This document shows, piece by piece, positions 9,382-15,782 of a stretch of 34,781 bases of DNA. Positions within the stretch are counted from its first letter, which is position 1. Each line of letters starts with the position of its first letter. The translations under genes and the position numbers were made by a program. The notes under the pieces were generated by a model. The model saw only the letters and a list, made by a program, of their open reading frames with translations. It was not told where the DNA came from and searched no databases. This stretch comes from Bacteroidaceae bacterium (GTDB taxonomy: Bacteria; Bacteroidota; Bacteroidia; Bacteroidales; Bacteroidaceae), in contig JAFXTC010000069.1 in assembly GCA_017525235.1 (NCBI GenBank), positions 1 through 34,781 of the forward strand, read 5' to 3'.

Positions 9382-9418
9382 AGAGGCACTTCTTTTCACA
9401 GAGGTGCCTCTTATTTTT
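9382..9418 (+). terminator. Intrinsic terminator of gapA
   Basis: AGAGGCAC (9382-9389) pairs perfectly with GTGCCTCT (9404-9411) around a 14-base loop, followed by TATTTTT. It lies 26 bases after the gapA stop codon. Confidence 0.8.
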
Positions 9419-9493
9419 AACGATAACGATAACGATAACGAAAACCTTTAATCCATAACCGCTAACCGCTAACCGCTAACCTTTAACCTTTAA
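9419..9493. repeat. Hexamer and heptamer tandem arrays overlapping a stop codon
   Basis: Four AACGATAACGAAAA-type hexamer units (9419-9442) are followed by seven heptamers (9445-9493: CCTTTAA, TCCATAA, CCGCTAA three times, CCTTTAA twice). The stop codon (9483-9485) and last codons of the minus-strand serine hydrolase lie inside the heptamer array. Read on the minus strand, every unit carries TAA, TAG or TTA-derived stops in successive frames. Confidence 0.85.
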
Positions 9494-10751
9494 CCAAAAT
9501 AGCTCCCGCCACAGCGTTGCTGACTACTGAGCGAAGACGAATCATGCTGGAGTGCCCCTCTTCAGGATGAACGGCATTAACAAGCAGGATAACAGCACAG
9601 TCATTCACAGGGTCTATCACGATACTGGTGCCAGTGAAACCTGTGTGGGAGAACGTCTGGTCAGAGAAAAGGTCGCCATTATTGCTGGCATAGGGGCTGA
9701 AACAATCCCAACCCAAAGCCCTGCCAAACTTACTCACGGAACGAGGCACAGTACGCATGGTCTCAACGGTGAGTGGAGAAAGAACTCGGGCACCATTCCA
9801 TTCACCACCATTCAGCAAGGCCGCACATAAGATAGCTATATCATCAGCATTGCTGAAAACACCCGCATTGCCGCTAATCCCCCCATTCATGATACGAGCC
9901 AGAGGGTCATGAACCATACCTCTCAATACGGAGCCATCCTCTTGTTTAGTGGTAGGAGCCACGATAGAGCGCCAATCCTGGCCAGGCATCAGGGAAGCCC
10001 ACGCAGGTTCATCGGTGTTCTTCCATACTCCATTGGCATCTGGTGCACAAGGCAGATAGTCGGTGTGGTTCATTCGGAGGGGGCCGAAAATGTTCTCCCT
10101 TGCAAAGTCGCGAAGGGACTGACCCGTGATTTTCTCAACAATGTATTGTAGCGTAATAAAGTTGATACAACTGTATTGAAAACCAGTCTTTGGCTCAAAG
10201 TCCTTGCGACAAGTACAGATGTACTCTTTTAATCCTGAAGGATTGGGCGACCCGTATTTGCGTGCCAATCCAGCTGCATTTGCGTAAGGAAGCAGACCCG
10301 ATGTGTGTGTCAGTAGGTCCTCAATGCGGATTGTCGTTTTCTCGCCACCATCTTTGGGCTGCCAATCCTCGAAGCCGGAAATATAACGGCTCACAGGGTC
10401 AAGCAATCGCATACGACCAGTCTCTATGAGTTTCATTACACACATTGCGGTTCCCATGCATTTACTGCACGAGGCCATATCAAAGATGGTCTCAGTGGTC
10501 ATCGGTTCTTTGGTAGGATAGACTTGCCTATTGCCGTAAGCCTGAATATAGGCCATCTTACCATGACGGACAACAGCCAGCACGGCACCAGGAATCTCCC
10601 CAGCGTCTATCGAGGCTTGTATAGGCACATCAGCATTATGCAGTAGGATAGAGCTCATCCCCACAGATTCGGGGCTGACCCGTTTAAGGGGTTGTGCCAT
10701 GATGGGCAGCTGAAGACAAAAGATAAGAGCAAAAGCAAAGAAACGGCTCAT
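9483..10751 (-). CDS. Secreted serine hydrolase, beta-lactamase/esterase (PF00144) family
   Basis: A 422-residue periplasmic or secreted serine hydrolase of the class C beta-lactamase/penicillin-binding-protein-like fold. A signal peptide (1-19, ending IMA-Q) is followed by the active-site SxxK as S94-C-S-K97, a Tyr motif as YSC (Y193; the usual third residue N is replaced by C), and HTG at 369-371. LLTHTSGL and GRALGWD are typical family blocks. Members include esterases, peptidases and cell-wall-related enzymes, and the substrate cannot be assigned. The last codons (LVKG-stop) lie in a heptamer repeat array, which may have altered the C-terminal residues. A TAAATTTG box lies upstream. Confidence 0.85.
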   Translation of the reverse strand: MSRFFAFALIFCLQLPIMAQPLKRVSPESVGMSSILLHNADVPIQASIDAGEIPGAVLAVVRHGKMAYIQAYGNRQVYPTKEPMTTETIFDMASCSKCMGTAMCVMKLIETGRMRLLDPVSRYISGFEDWQPKDGGEKTTIRIEDLLTHTSGLLPYANAAGLARKYGSPNPSGLKEYICTCRKDFEPKTGFQYSCINFITLQYIVEKITGQSLRDFARENIFGPLRMNHTDYLPCAPDANGVWKNTDEPAWASLMPGQDWRSIVAPTTKQEDGSVLRGMVHDPLARIMNGGISGNAGVFSNADDIAILCAALLNGGEWNGARVLSPLTVETMRTVPRSVSKFGRALGWDCFSPYASNNGDLFSDQTFSHTGFTGTSIVIDPVNDCAVILLVNAVHPEEGHSSMIRLRSVVSNAVAGAILVKG

Positions 10752-10789
10752 AGTGTTTTTGATGTTTGTGTTTTATGTTGTTTATTATG

Positions 10790-10797
10790 CAAATTTA
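10790..10797 (-). promoter_or_regulatory. -7 box of the serine hydrolase
   Basis: Minus-strand TAAATTTG, a perfect TAnnTTTG, 38 bases upstream of the start codon. No TTTG is seen at the expected -33 distance. Confidence 0.4.
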
Positions 10798-10842
10798 CGC
10801 ATTTCTCCACAAACTACACATAAAATGTCAGGTTTTTAACTT

Positions 10843-10886
10843 CTACACGTCGCGTTTGCCGATGCGACGCGTCGCGTTTTCTGTTG
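10843..10886. repeat. Two 22-bp repeat units
   Basis: Units 10843-10864 and 10865-10886 match at 13 of the first 15 positions (CTACACGTCGCGTTT versus CGACGCGTCGCGTTT). The first unit contains CTACACGT, the complement of the ACGTGTAG box of the five-unit 22-bp array at 32329-32438. Confidence 0.55.
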
Positions 10887-10980
10887 TCAAAAGGAGAAGA
10901 AAAATCAACTTGGATAATTTCTTATTTAAGTTACTTTTTACTCGTAATTAAGTTAAAAAATAATCATAAATAAGCTTCAA

Positions 10981-11045
10981 GAGAATTATGCGTAAATTCA
11001 AAGAGTTTGGCGGCGTAATTCTCCTCGAATTTACGCACAATTCTC
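10981..11045. repeat. 65-bp inverted repeat with 19-bp arms
   Basis: Left arm GAGAATTATGCGTAAATTC (10981-10999) and right arm GAATTTACGCACAATTCTC (11027-11045) are complementary at 18 of 19 positions around a 27-base centre. There is no T-tract and no clear target-site duplication. A related word (AATTTACGCA...TTCTC) lies at 10792-10807 next to the hydrolase promoter. Confidence 0.8.
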
Positions 11046-11063
11046 ATGGTATTGAGGGACAAT

Positions 11064-11103
11064 AAAAAAAACATGCTTGACTCCATTACGAACATCAGGC
11101 ATG
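11064..11103 (-). terminator. Intrinsic terminator of the MNT-HEPN pair
   Basis: On the minus strand CATGCCTGA (11095-11103) pairs with TCAAGCATG (11072-11080) with one mismatch, followed by eight T (11064-11071). It sits 25 bases after the HEPN stop codon. Confidence 0.75.
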
Positions 11104-11127
11104 AAACAGTATTAAAACACTAAGTCT

Positions 11128-11466
11128 TTATCTGACCAACAGTGGTTTGCTTCGCGAGAAACACCTGTAGTCTCCAGATTGGCGCAACTCAAACAAGCGG
11201 GTAATAAGTCTGCCGTATGAACGATCTAATTTCCCGTTTGCGATGAAGTCCATTCCTATTTTATGAATCATTCCTGCATGACGGCGTGGAGTCTCACCTT
11301 CACTTAACAACAAAGCCTGACACATATGGAAGACAGCATAATAAAGGCGATTTCCAGCCAAATTCCAATGTCCCATCTGGGCATTGTCTTTTGCCTCTTG
11401 CAGAACCTTGTATGAACGATCTATTCTATACCTTATAAGGTCTTTCTTACTTTCTTCACTTAGCAT
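11128..11466 (-). CDS. HEPN-domain protein (toxin-like partner), C-terminus probably shortened
   Basis: A 112-residue HEPN protein. Helix 3 has the typical block NRLYYAVFHMCQALL, with R40 and H47 forming an Rx6H motif close to the Rx4-6H RNase signature of the superfamily. Paired HEPN proteins act as RNases or as targets of nucleotide modification by the partner MNT enzyme. Its start overlaps the MNT stop by 7 bases (ATGCTAA), so translation is coupled. After LRQSGDY the sequence turns into a short basic tail (RCFSRSKPLLVR). Relatives as I know them continue with an acidic W-[ST]-x-x-D-[VL] segment, and a frame-shifted reading here gives CWSDKDLVF before a stop. A frameshift is suspected, not proven. 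Confidence 0.75.
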   Translation of the reverse strand: MLSEESKKDLIRYRIDRSYKVLQEAKDNAQMGHWNLAGNRLYYAVFHMCQALLLSEGETPRRHAGMIHKIGMDFIANGKLDRSYGRLITRLFELRQSGDYRCFSRSKPLLVR

Positions 11467-11780
11467 ATTACCAATCCTTCGCTTTCAACATTTGACTTGA
11501 AGATTGGGCTACACTTTTTTACCCAATCGTTCATAGTGTATACCGTTGGATGTATCATGGCATTAATCTTCCAGCCCAACTCCCAAAACGGATAAGTGAT
11601 ATTGTAATCACTTTCCTCAAGTTTAGGTTTATTCAGAAGAATCAGCAAATCCCAATCAGATTCCTCATGGGCATCACCACGAGCACGAGAACCATAAAGC
11701 CAGAGTTGCCCATCTGGTGGAACAACCTCACGACCAGTCTTACGGATCATCTGAATTATTTTCTTTTCTTCTGCTGTCAT
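11460..11780 (-). CDS. MNT-type nucleotidyltransferase (antitoxin-like partner)
   Basis: A 106-residue minimal nucleotidyltransferase of the polymerase-beta fold. The active site is YGSRARGDAHEESDWDLLILL, with G30-S31 and the metal-binding D42-x-D44. In characterised HEPN-MNT pairs this enzyme silences the HEPN RNase by adding nucleotides to it. Here the gene comes first and overlaps the HEPN gene. A consensus promoter lies 40-70 bases upstream and a terminator follows the pair, so this is a compact two-gene unit. Length is normal for the family. Confidence 0.85.
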   Translation of the reverse strand: MTAEEKKIIQMIRKTGREVVPPDGQLWLYGSRARGDAHEESDWDLLILLNKPKLEESDYNITYPFWELGWKINAMIHPTVYTMNDWVKKCSPIFKSNVESEGLVIC

Positions 11781-11819
11781 AGGCTTCGTTTATTCTTGGA
11801 AAAATATTGTTTCGTACTG

Positions 11820-11850
11820 CAAAAATAGGAATTATTCCAATACGCACAAA
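11820..11850 (-). promoter_or_regulatory. Promoter of the MNT-HEPN pair
   Basis: Minus-strand TATTTTTG (11820-11827) with TTTG (11847-11850) 19 bases upstream. Both boxes fit the Bacteroidetes consensus, 40 bases before the MNT start. Confidence 0.7.
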
Positions 11851-11920
11851 GAAAAAGGGAGTTTTTTCTTACGAAAAAGGATTCACGGAATGACGAATTT
11901 ACGAATCCACGGAATTATGA

Positions 11921-11966
11921 TTAGACTTTAGACGTTAGATTGTAGTCAACGAAAACCAAAACGAAA
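11921..11966. repeat. TTAGACT heptamers joined to AACGAAAACC repeats
   Basis: TTAGACT, TTAGACG and TTAGATT (11921-11941) run into GTAGTC and then AACGAAAACCAAAACGAAAA. The complement (CGTTTTGGTTTTCGTTGACTA...TAAAGTCTAA) has the same order of words as sequences at 30870-30910 and 32905-32942. Confidence 0.75.
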
Positions 11967-11987
11967 AAGCCTCTCAACGGGGAGGCT
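11963..11987 (-). terminator. Hairpin with T-tail, minus strand
   Basis: AGCCTC (11968-11973) pairs with GAGGCT (11982-11987) over an 8-base loop. On the minus strand it is followed by TTTTTCGTTTT. No gene reading into it was identified, so its role is unclear. Confidence 0.45.
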
Positions 11988-12023
11988 GAAAGGTTAGCAG
12001 CAATAACTGGTTTGTGCGTAAAA

Positions 12024-12037
12024 TTGATATATGTCAA
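12024..12037. promoter_or_regulatory. FNR/CRP-type palindrome, distal
   Basis: TTGATATATGTCAA has half-sites TTGAT and GTCAA around four bases, close to the FNR consensus TTGAT-N4-ATCAA. Its centre is about 150 bases upstream of the predicted small RNA start. Confidence 0.45.
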
Positions 12038-12091
12038 GACGCGGAAAAATCCGAGGATGTGGCTAATTACAGCGTATTTTATAGGTGTGTT

Positions 12092-12105
12092 TTGATTTAT
12101 GTCAA
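12092..12105. promoter_or_regulatory. FNR/CRP-type palindrome, proximal
   Basis: TTGATTTATGTCAA differs from the distal copy at a single spacer base and lies exactly 68 bases from it. Its centre falls about 83 bases upstream of the predicted start, within the range used by class I activators of the Crp/Fnr family. Confidence 0.5.
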
Positions 12106-12142
12106 TAAAGGGGTGGAGTTTTACGCTTTTTCTGTTGCGAAA

Positions 12143-12175
12143 TTTGGCTGGTATGCAAAAAGCGGCGTACCTTTG
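12143..12175 (+). promoter_or_regulatory. Promoter of the orphan transcript
   Basis: TTTG (12143-12146), 21 bases, then TACCTTTG (12168-12175), a full match to the Bacteroidetes consensus. Initiation is expected near 12182. Confidence 0.75.
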
Positions 12176-12181
12176 CACCAG

Positions 12182-12310
12182 AAAAAGAAACATAGTGTTG
12201 TTAGTTTTAGTTTAAGGTTAAAGAAAAGTTTTTAGGTTAATTAGTTAAGGTAAAAATTGTTACTTTAAGAAGACGCAAGGTCTGCCGTGAGGTAGGCCTT
12301 AGTTTTTTTT
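12182..12310 (+). ncRNA. Candidate small RNA of about 130 nt
   Basis: This unit is bounded by a consensus promoter (12143-12175) and a strong intrinsic terminator (12277-12310) and has no plausible open frame with a start signal. The body is A/T-rich, with repeated GTTA/AGTTTA words, and ends in a 10-bp hairpin with a GTGA loop. It is not the hisG leader, because hisG has its own promoter 76 bases after the terminator. Two FNR/CRP-like palindromes lie upstream. I cannot assign it to a known RNA family. The boundaries are predictions. Confidence 0.5.
12277..12310 (+). terminator. Terminator of the orphan transcript
   Basis: AAGGTCTGCC (12277-12286) pairs with GGTAGGCCTT (12291-12300) over a GTGA loop, 10 bp with two G-U pairs, followed by AG and eight T. 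Confidence 0.85.
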
Positions 12311-12320
12311 AGCCCCCCCA

Positions 12321-12348
12321 CCGCTAACCGCTAACCTCTAACCGCTAC
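12321..12348. repeat. CCGCTAA heptamer array
   Basis: Four 7-bp units (CCGCTAA twice, CCTCTAA, CCGCTAC). They are the same words as in the arrays at 9445-9493 and, on the other strand, 32834-32861. Confidence 0.85.
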
Positions 12349-12385
12349 TTTCCTTTTAGGAAAGAAAAGAAAATCAGCCTTTTCT

Positions 12386-12416
12386 TTTGTCATTCCCTTA
12401 TATTTTGCTAACTTTG
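12386..12416 (+). promoter_or_regulatory. Promoter of the hisGDCB operon
   Basis: TTTG (12386-12389), 19 bases, TAACTTTG (12409-12416), a perfect consensus match about 58 bases before the hisG start. There is no leader peptide with a histidine run and no attenuator in the short leader. Confidence 0.8.
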
Positions 12417-12474
12417 TCCCCCAAAATATATATAATTAGGTAAAAAGGTACTATAAATATAAGGAAAACTAAAA

Positions 12475-13326
12475 ATGTTAAGAATAGCAGTACAGTCGAA
12501 AGGCAGGCTTTTTGAAGATACAATGGCCTTGCTTACCGAAGCAGGCATCAAGGTTACCAGTAGCAAGCGCACGTTGTTGGTGCAGAGCAGTAATTTCCCT
12601 GTGGAGATTCTGTATTTGCGTGATGATGATATCCCGCAGAGCGTGGCAACCGGCGTTGCCGATTTGGGTATAGTGGGACAGAACGAATTTGAGGAGCGTC
12701 AGGAGGATGCTGAGGTGATTCGACCCTTGGGTTTCAGTAAGTGCCGCCTGTCTCTGGCTATTCCTAAAGCTGTTAAATATCCTGGTCTTAAATGGTTCGA
12801 GGGTAAGAAGATTGCAACTTCCTATCCTGGCATCCTGCGCAGATTCATGCAGAAGAACCATATTGCTGCCGACATCCATGTAATTACCGGTTCCGTGGAG
12901 ATTAGTCCGGGTATTGGATTGGCTGATGCAATCTTTGATATTGTAAGCAGCGGAAGCACATTGGTAAGCAACAACCTTGCCGAGGTTGAGGTGGTGATGA
13001 AGAGCGAAGCCTTGCTGATTGGCAACAAGCAGATGAGCGAGGAGAAGAAAGCCGTTTTGGATGAACTGCTTTTCCGTATTGAGGCTGTAAAGAACGCAGA
13101 AGACAAGAAATATGTGCTGATGAATGTTCCTACCGATAAGGTTAAGGAGGTGGTAAGCATCCTGCCTGGCGCCAAGAGTCCTACTGTTATGCCTTTGGCT
13201 ACAGAAGGGTGGAGCAGTGTTCACACGGTAATTGAAGAGAAGCGCTTCTGGGAAATTATCCGTCAGTTGAAGGAACTGGGTGCTCAAGGCATTCTAGTGG
13301 TGCCAATCGAAAAGATGATACTGTAA
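12475..13326 (+). CDS. hisG: ATP phosphoribosyltransferase, long form
   Basis: A 283-residue enzyme for the first committed step of histidine synthesis, joining ATP and PRPP to phosphoribosyl-ATP. The N-terminus MLRIAVQSKGRL and the PRPP loop region (DAIFDIVSSGSTLVSNNL, about residues 155-173) are typical. The extra C-terminal domain (from about residue 210, ending GILVVPIEKMIL) marks the long form, which is feedback-inhibited by histidine and does not need HisZ. It is first in the operon behind a strong promoter. A structured palindromic gap separates it from hisD. Confidence 0.97.
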   Translation: MLRIAVQSKGRLFEDTMALLTEAGIKVTSSKRTLLVQSSNFPVEILYLRDDDIPQSVATGVADLGIVGQNEFEERQEDAEVIRPLGFSKCRLSLAIPKAVKYPGLKWFEGKKIATSYPGILRRFMQKNHIAADIHVITGSVEISPGIGLADAIFDIVSSGSTLVSNNLAEVEVVMKSEALLIGNKQMSEEKKAVLDELLFRIEAVKNAEDKKYVLMNVPTDKVKEVVSILPGAKSPTVMPLATEGWSSVHTVIEEKRFWEIIRQLKELGAQGILVVPIEKMIL

Positions 13327-13328
13327 AA

Positions 13329-13386
13329 GGCCGCTAAATGATGCCGTTATAACGTTATATCGAAATTTCGAAATAACGAAGCGGCC
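13329..13386. repeat. Nested palindrome between hisG and hisD
   Basis: GGCCGCT (13329-13335) pairs with AGCGGCC (13380-13386). Inside, 13353-13378 is a near-perfect 26-base palindrome (CGTTAT, A, TCGAAATTTCGA, A, ATAACG; only an A-A mismatch). There is no T-tract, so it is not a normal terminator. Confidence 0.75.
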
Positions 13387-13407
13387 AAACGAAAAAAGAA
13401 TTTAAAA

Positions 13408-14688
13408 GTGAAAATATATCGTTTTCCAACAGAAGAGGAATTGCCGGCATTGTTGAAACGACCTGTGCGTGATGCCAGCCAGCTGAATGCTACTGTGGCA
13501 GCCGTGCTTGCCGACATAAAGGCGCAGGGCGATGCCGCTGTGAAGGTGTATGAGGAGAAGTTCGACCATGTTCAACTGCAGGACCTGACTGTTTCCGAGG
13601 CTGAGATGCAGGAGGCAGAAGGATTGGTAAATGCAGATTTGAAGGCTGCCTTGGAGCAGGCTCATCAGAACATAGAGAAGTTCCATGCATCACAGAAGTT
13701 CCATGCTGAGCACGTGCAGGTGACAGATGGCGTGGAGTGCTGGCAGCAGTCGGTTCCCATCCAGAAAGTTGGTCTTTATATCCCTGGTGGTACGGCCCCT
13801 CTTTTCAGTACTGTTCTGATGTTGGCAACTCCAGCTAAAATTGCGGGATGTGAGGAGATTGTGCTTTGTACACCTCCTGCCAGAGACGGTAAAGTTAACC
13901 CTGCTATATTGGTGGCAGCCCGTATTGCCGGTGTGAGCAAAATCTTTAAAATAGGTGGTGTACAAGCCATAGGTGCTATGGCATACGGAACAGAAACGGT
14001 GCCTAAGGTATATAAGATATTCGGACCTGGAAACCAGTTTGTGATGTGCGCCAAGCAACAGGTAAGCCTCCACGATGTGGCCATAGACATGCCTGCTGGC
14101 CCTAGCGAGGTGGAGGTGTTGGCTGATGAAACATCGAACCCTGTATTTGTTGCCGCCGACCTGCTGAGTCAGGCTGAACACGGCATAGACAGTCAGGTTC
14201 TGCTGGTAACAAAGAGCGAGCAGATAATAGAAAAAGTACAGCAGGAGGTGGAACGCCAATTGGCTCTCTTGCCACGTAATGAAATTGCGGCACAGGCGCT
14301 GGAACACAGCAAGATTCTGCTGGTACATGATGATGATGAGATGATGGCTGTAACGAATATGTACGCACCTGAACATCTGATTATAGAAACAAAGAACTAT
14401 GTGGAGCTGGCTCAGAAGGTGGTGAATGCAGGAAGTGTCTTCTTGGGCAGCCTTACACCTGAGAGTGCAGGCGACTATGCCAGTGGTACCAACCATACGC
14501 TGCCTACAAACGGCTATGCTGTGGCTTACAACGGAGTGAATCTGGATAGCTACAACAGGAAGATTACCTTCCAGCATATTACTGCAGAGGGTGTGCAGCG
14601 TATTGGCAAGACGGTGGAACTGATGGCTGAGGCTGAGGGCCTGGATGCGCATAAGAATGCGATGACAGTGAGAATGAAAAGTGAATAG
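13408..14688 (+). CDS. hisD: Histidinol dehydrogenase
   Basis: A 426-residue zinc enzyme that oxidises L-histidinol to L-histidine with two NAD+. PIQKVGLYIPGG, FGPGNQFVMCAKQQV, DMPAGPSEVEVLAD and PTNGYAVAYNGVNLDSY are the expected blocks. The start is GTG at 13408 (MKIYRFPTEEELP); no ATG fits upstream, and the next in-frame ATG would delete conserved sequence. The last codons (MKSE-stop) lie in a TGAAAAG-type repeat. It is the second gene of hisGDCB. Confidence 0.96.
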   Translation: MKIYRFPTEEELPALLKRPVRDASQLNATVAAVLADIKAQGDAAVKVYEEKFDHVQLQDLTVSEAEMQEAEGLVNADLKAALEQAHQNIEKFHASQKFHAEHVQVTDGVECWQQSVPIQKVGLYIPGGTAPLFSTVLMLATPAKIAGCEEIVLCTPPARDGKVNPAILVAARIAGVSKIFKIGGVQAIGAMAYGTETVPKVYKIFGPGNQFVMCAKQQVSLHDVAIDMPAGPSEVEVLADETSNPVFVAADLLSQAEHGIDSQVLLVTKSEQIIEKVQQEVERQLALLPRNEIAAQALEHSKILLVHDDDEMMAVTNMYAPEHLIIETKNYVELAQKVVNAGSVFLGSLTPESAGDYASGTNHTLPTNGYAVAYNGVNLDSYNRKITFQHITAEGVQRIGKTVELMAEAEGLDAHKNAMTVRMKSE

Positions 14689-14747
14689 TGAAAGAGTGAA
14701 AAATTTGCTTCCGCTTTGAATTATTTTGAATTATGGATTTTGAATTA
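14675..14747. repeat. Repeats spanning the hisD end and hisC start
   Basis: TGAAAAG, TGAATAG, TGAAAGAG and TGAAAAA (14675-14703) include the hisD stop. TTTGAATTA occurs at 14715, 14725 and 14739, the last copy encoding residues 3-5 of HisC. Thus both gene ends are built from short repeats. Confidence 0.75.
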
Positions 14748-15776
14748 GAAAAACTGGTCAGACCAAATATATGGGCATTGGAACCTTATAGCTGTGCCCG
14801 CGATGAGTTTAAGGGTATGGACGCTCACGTATTTCTGGACGCTAATGAGAGTCCGTACAACGAGCCGATAAACCGTTATCCTGATCCTTTGCAGGAGAAG
14901 GTTAAGGAGCGCCTGTCACCTATCAAACAGGTTAGACCCTCGCAGATATTTCTTGGAAACGGTAGTGATGAGGCCATAGATTTGGTTTATAGAGTCTTCT
15001 GTGAGCCGGGTAAGGATAATGTGGTGGCTATTGCTCCTACATACGGTATGTATAAGGTTTGCGCCGACATAAACAATGTGGCATATAAGTCGGTCCTTTT
15101 GGATGAGCATTACCAACTTCAGGCTCAGAAGGTGCTGGATGCTACCGATGCCAATACCAAGGTAATTTGGCTTTGCTCTCCTAACAATCCTACGGGGAAC
15201 GAGTTGGACAAGAAGGAGATGCAGCGCATATTGCTGGAGTTCCGGGGTATTGTGGTTATTGATGAGGCTTATTCTGATTTTTCCAGTCTGCCGCCTTTCC
15301 GTCATTTTCTGGACCGATTCCCAAACATGATTGTGTTGAACACTTTCAGTAAGGCGTGGGGTTGTGCCAGTATCAGATTGGGTATGGCCTTTGCCAGTGA
15401 GGAGATTATCGGTCTCTTTAATAAGGTGAAATATCCTTATAACATAAACAAGCTGACACAGGATAAAGCCCTGCAGATGATGGACGACTGGATAAAGGTT
15501 GATCAGTGGGTAAAACAGATTAAGCGTGAACGTGAACACATGACGCCTGCTCTGAGTGAACTTCACATTTGCAAGAAGATTCATCCTAGCGAAGCTAACT
15601 TTGTTCTTATTGAAGTGACAGATGCAAATGCCATATATAACTATCTGATACGGAAGGGAATAGTTGTTCGTAACAGGAATAAAGTTCAGCTGTGCGGTAA
15701 CTGCTTACGTATCACCATTGGCACACAACAGGAGAACAACGAACTGTTAAGTGCCTTGCGTCAGTTTAATATGTAA
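14733..15776 (+). CDS. hisC: Histidinol-phosphate aminotransferase
   Basis: A 347-residue PLP enzyme transferring an amino group between glutamate and imidazole acetol-phosphate. [11 protein letters not shown] at the N-terminus, [18 protein letters not shown] and the PLP lysine in [14 protein letters not shown] (K207) are present. The length is normal. The first residues (MDFELEK) come partly from a TTTGAATTA repeat. hisB follows after six bases. Confidence 0.96.
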   Translation: MDFELEKLVRPNIWALEPYSCARDEFKGMDAHVFLDANESPYNEPINRYPDPLQEKVKERLSPIKQVRPSQIFLGNGSDEAIDLVYRVFCEPGKDNVVAIAPTYGMYKVCADINNVAYKSVLLDEHYQLQAQKVLDATDANTKVIWLCSPNNPTGNELDKKEMQRILLEFRGIVVIDEAYSDFSSLPPFRHFLDRFPNMIVLNTFSKAWGCASIRLGMAFASEEIIGLFNKVKYPYNINKLTQDKALQMMDDWIKVDQWVKQIKREREHMTPALSELHICKKIHPSEANFVLIEVTDANAIYNYLIRKGIVVRNRNKVQLCGNCLRITIGTQQENNELLSALRQFNM

Positions 15777-15782
15777 GAGGAT

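Larger units (their letters stand above)
10752..11127. other. Gene-free 376-base gap
   Basis: There is no convincing coding region. From left to right it holds a minus-strand promoter box for the serine hydrolase, two units of a 22-bp repeat related to the array near 32.3 kb, a 65-bp inverted repeat, and a terminator for the HEPN/MNT pair. A 61-codon frame at 10766-10951 has no supporting signal. Confidence 0.7.
11781..12474. other. 694-base gap without a convincing protein gene
   Basis: It contains the MNT promoter, a TTAGACT heptamer cluster joined to AACGAAAACC hexamers, a minus-strand hairpin with T-tail, two FNR/CRP-type palindromes, a self-contained promoter-to-terminator unit (candidate small RNA), a CCGCTAA heptamer array, and the hisG promoter. 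Frames of 73 codons (plus, 12014-12235) and 90 codons (minus, 11921-12193) run across these signals and look accidental. Confidence 0.7.

Noticed and set aside
10981-11045. Intrinsic terminator.
   Set aside because: The 27-base loop and absence of a T-tract on either strand do not fit; a proper terminator for the HEPN/MNT pair lies at 11064-11103.
12277-12310. Attenuator of the his operon.
   Set aside because: The terminator lies upstream of the hisG promoter, and there is no histidine-rich leader peptide; it belongs to the separate orphan transcript.
12478-14652. Long antisense frames opposite hisG (269 codons) and hisD (320 codons).
   Set aside because: They lie wholly within well-recognised genes, have no family resemblance, and their composition mirrors the sense codons; overlapping real genes are very unlikely.
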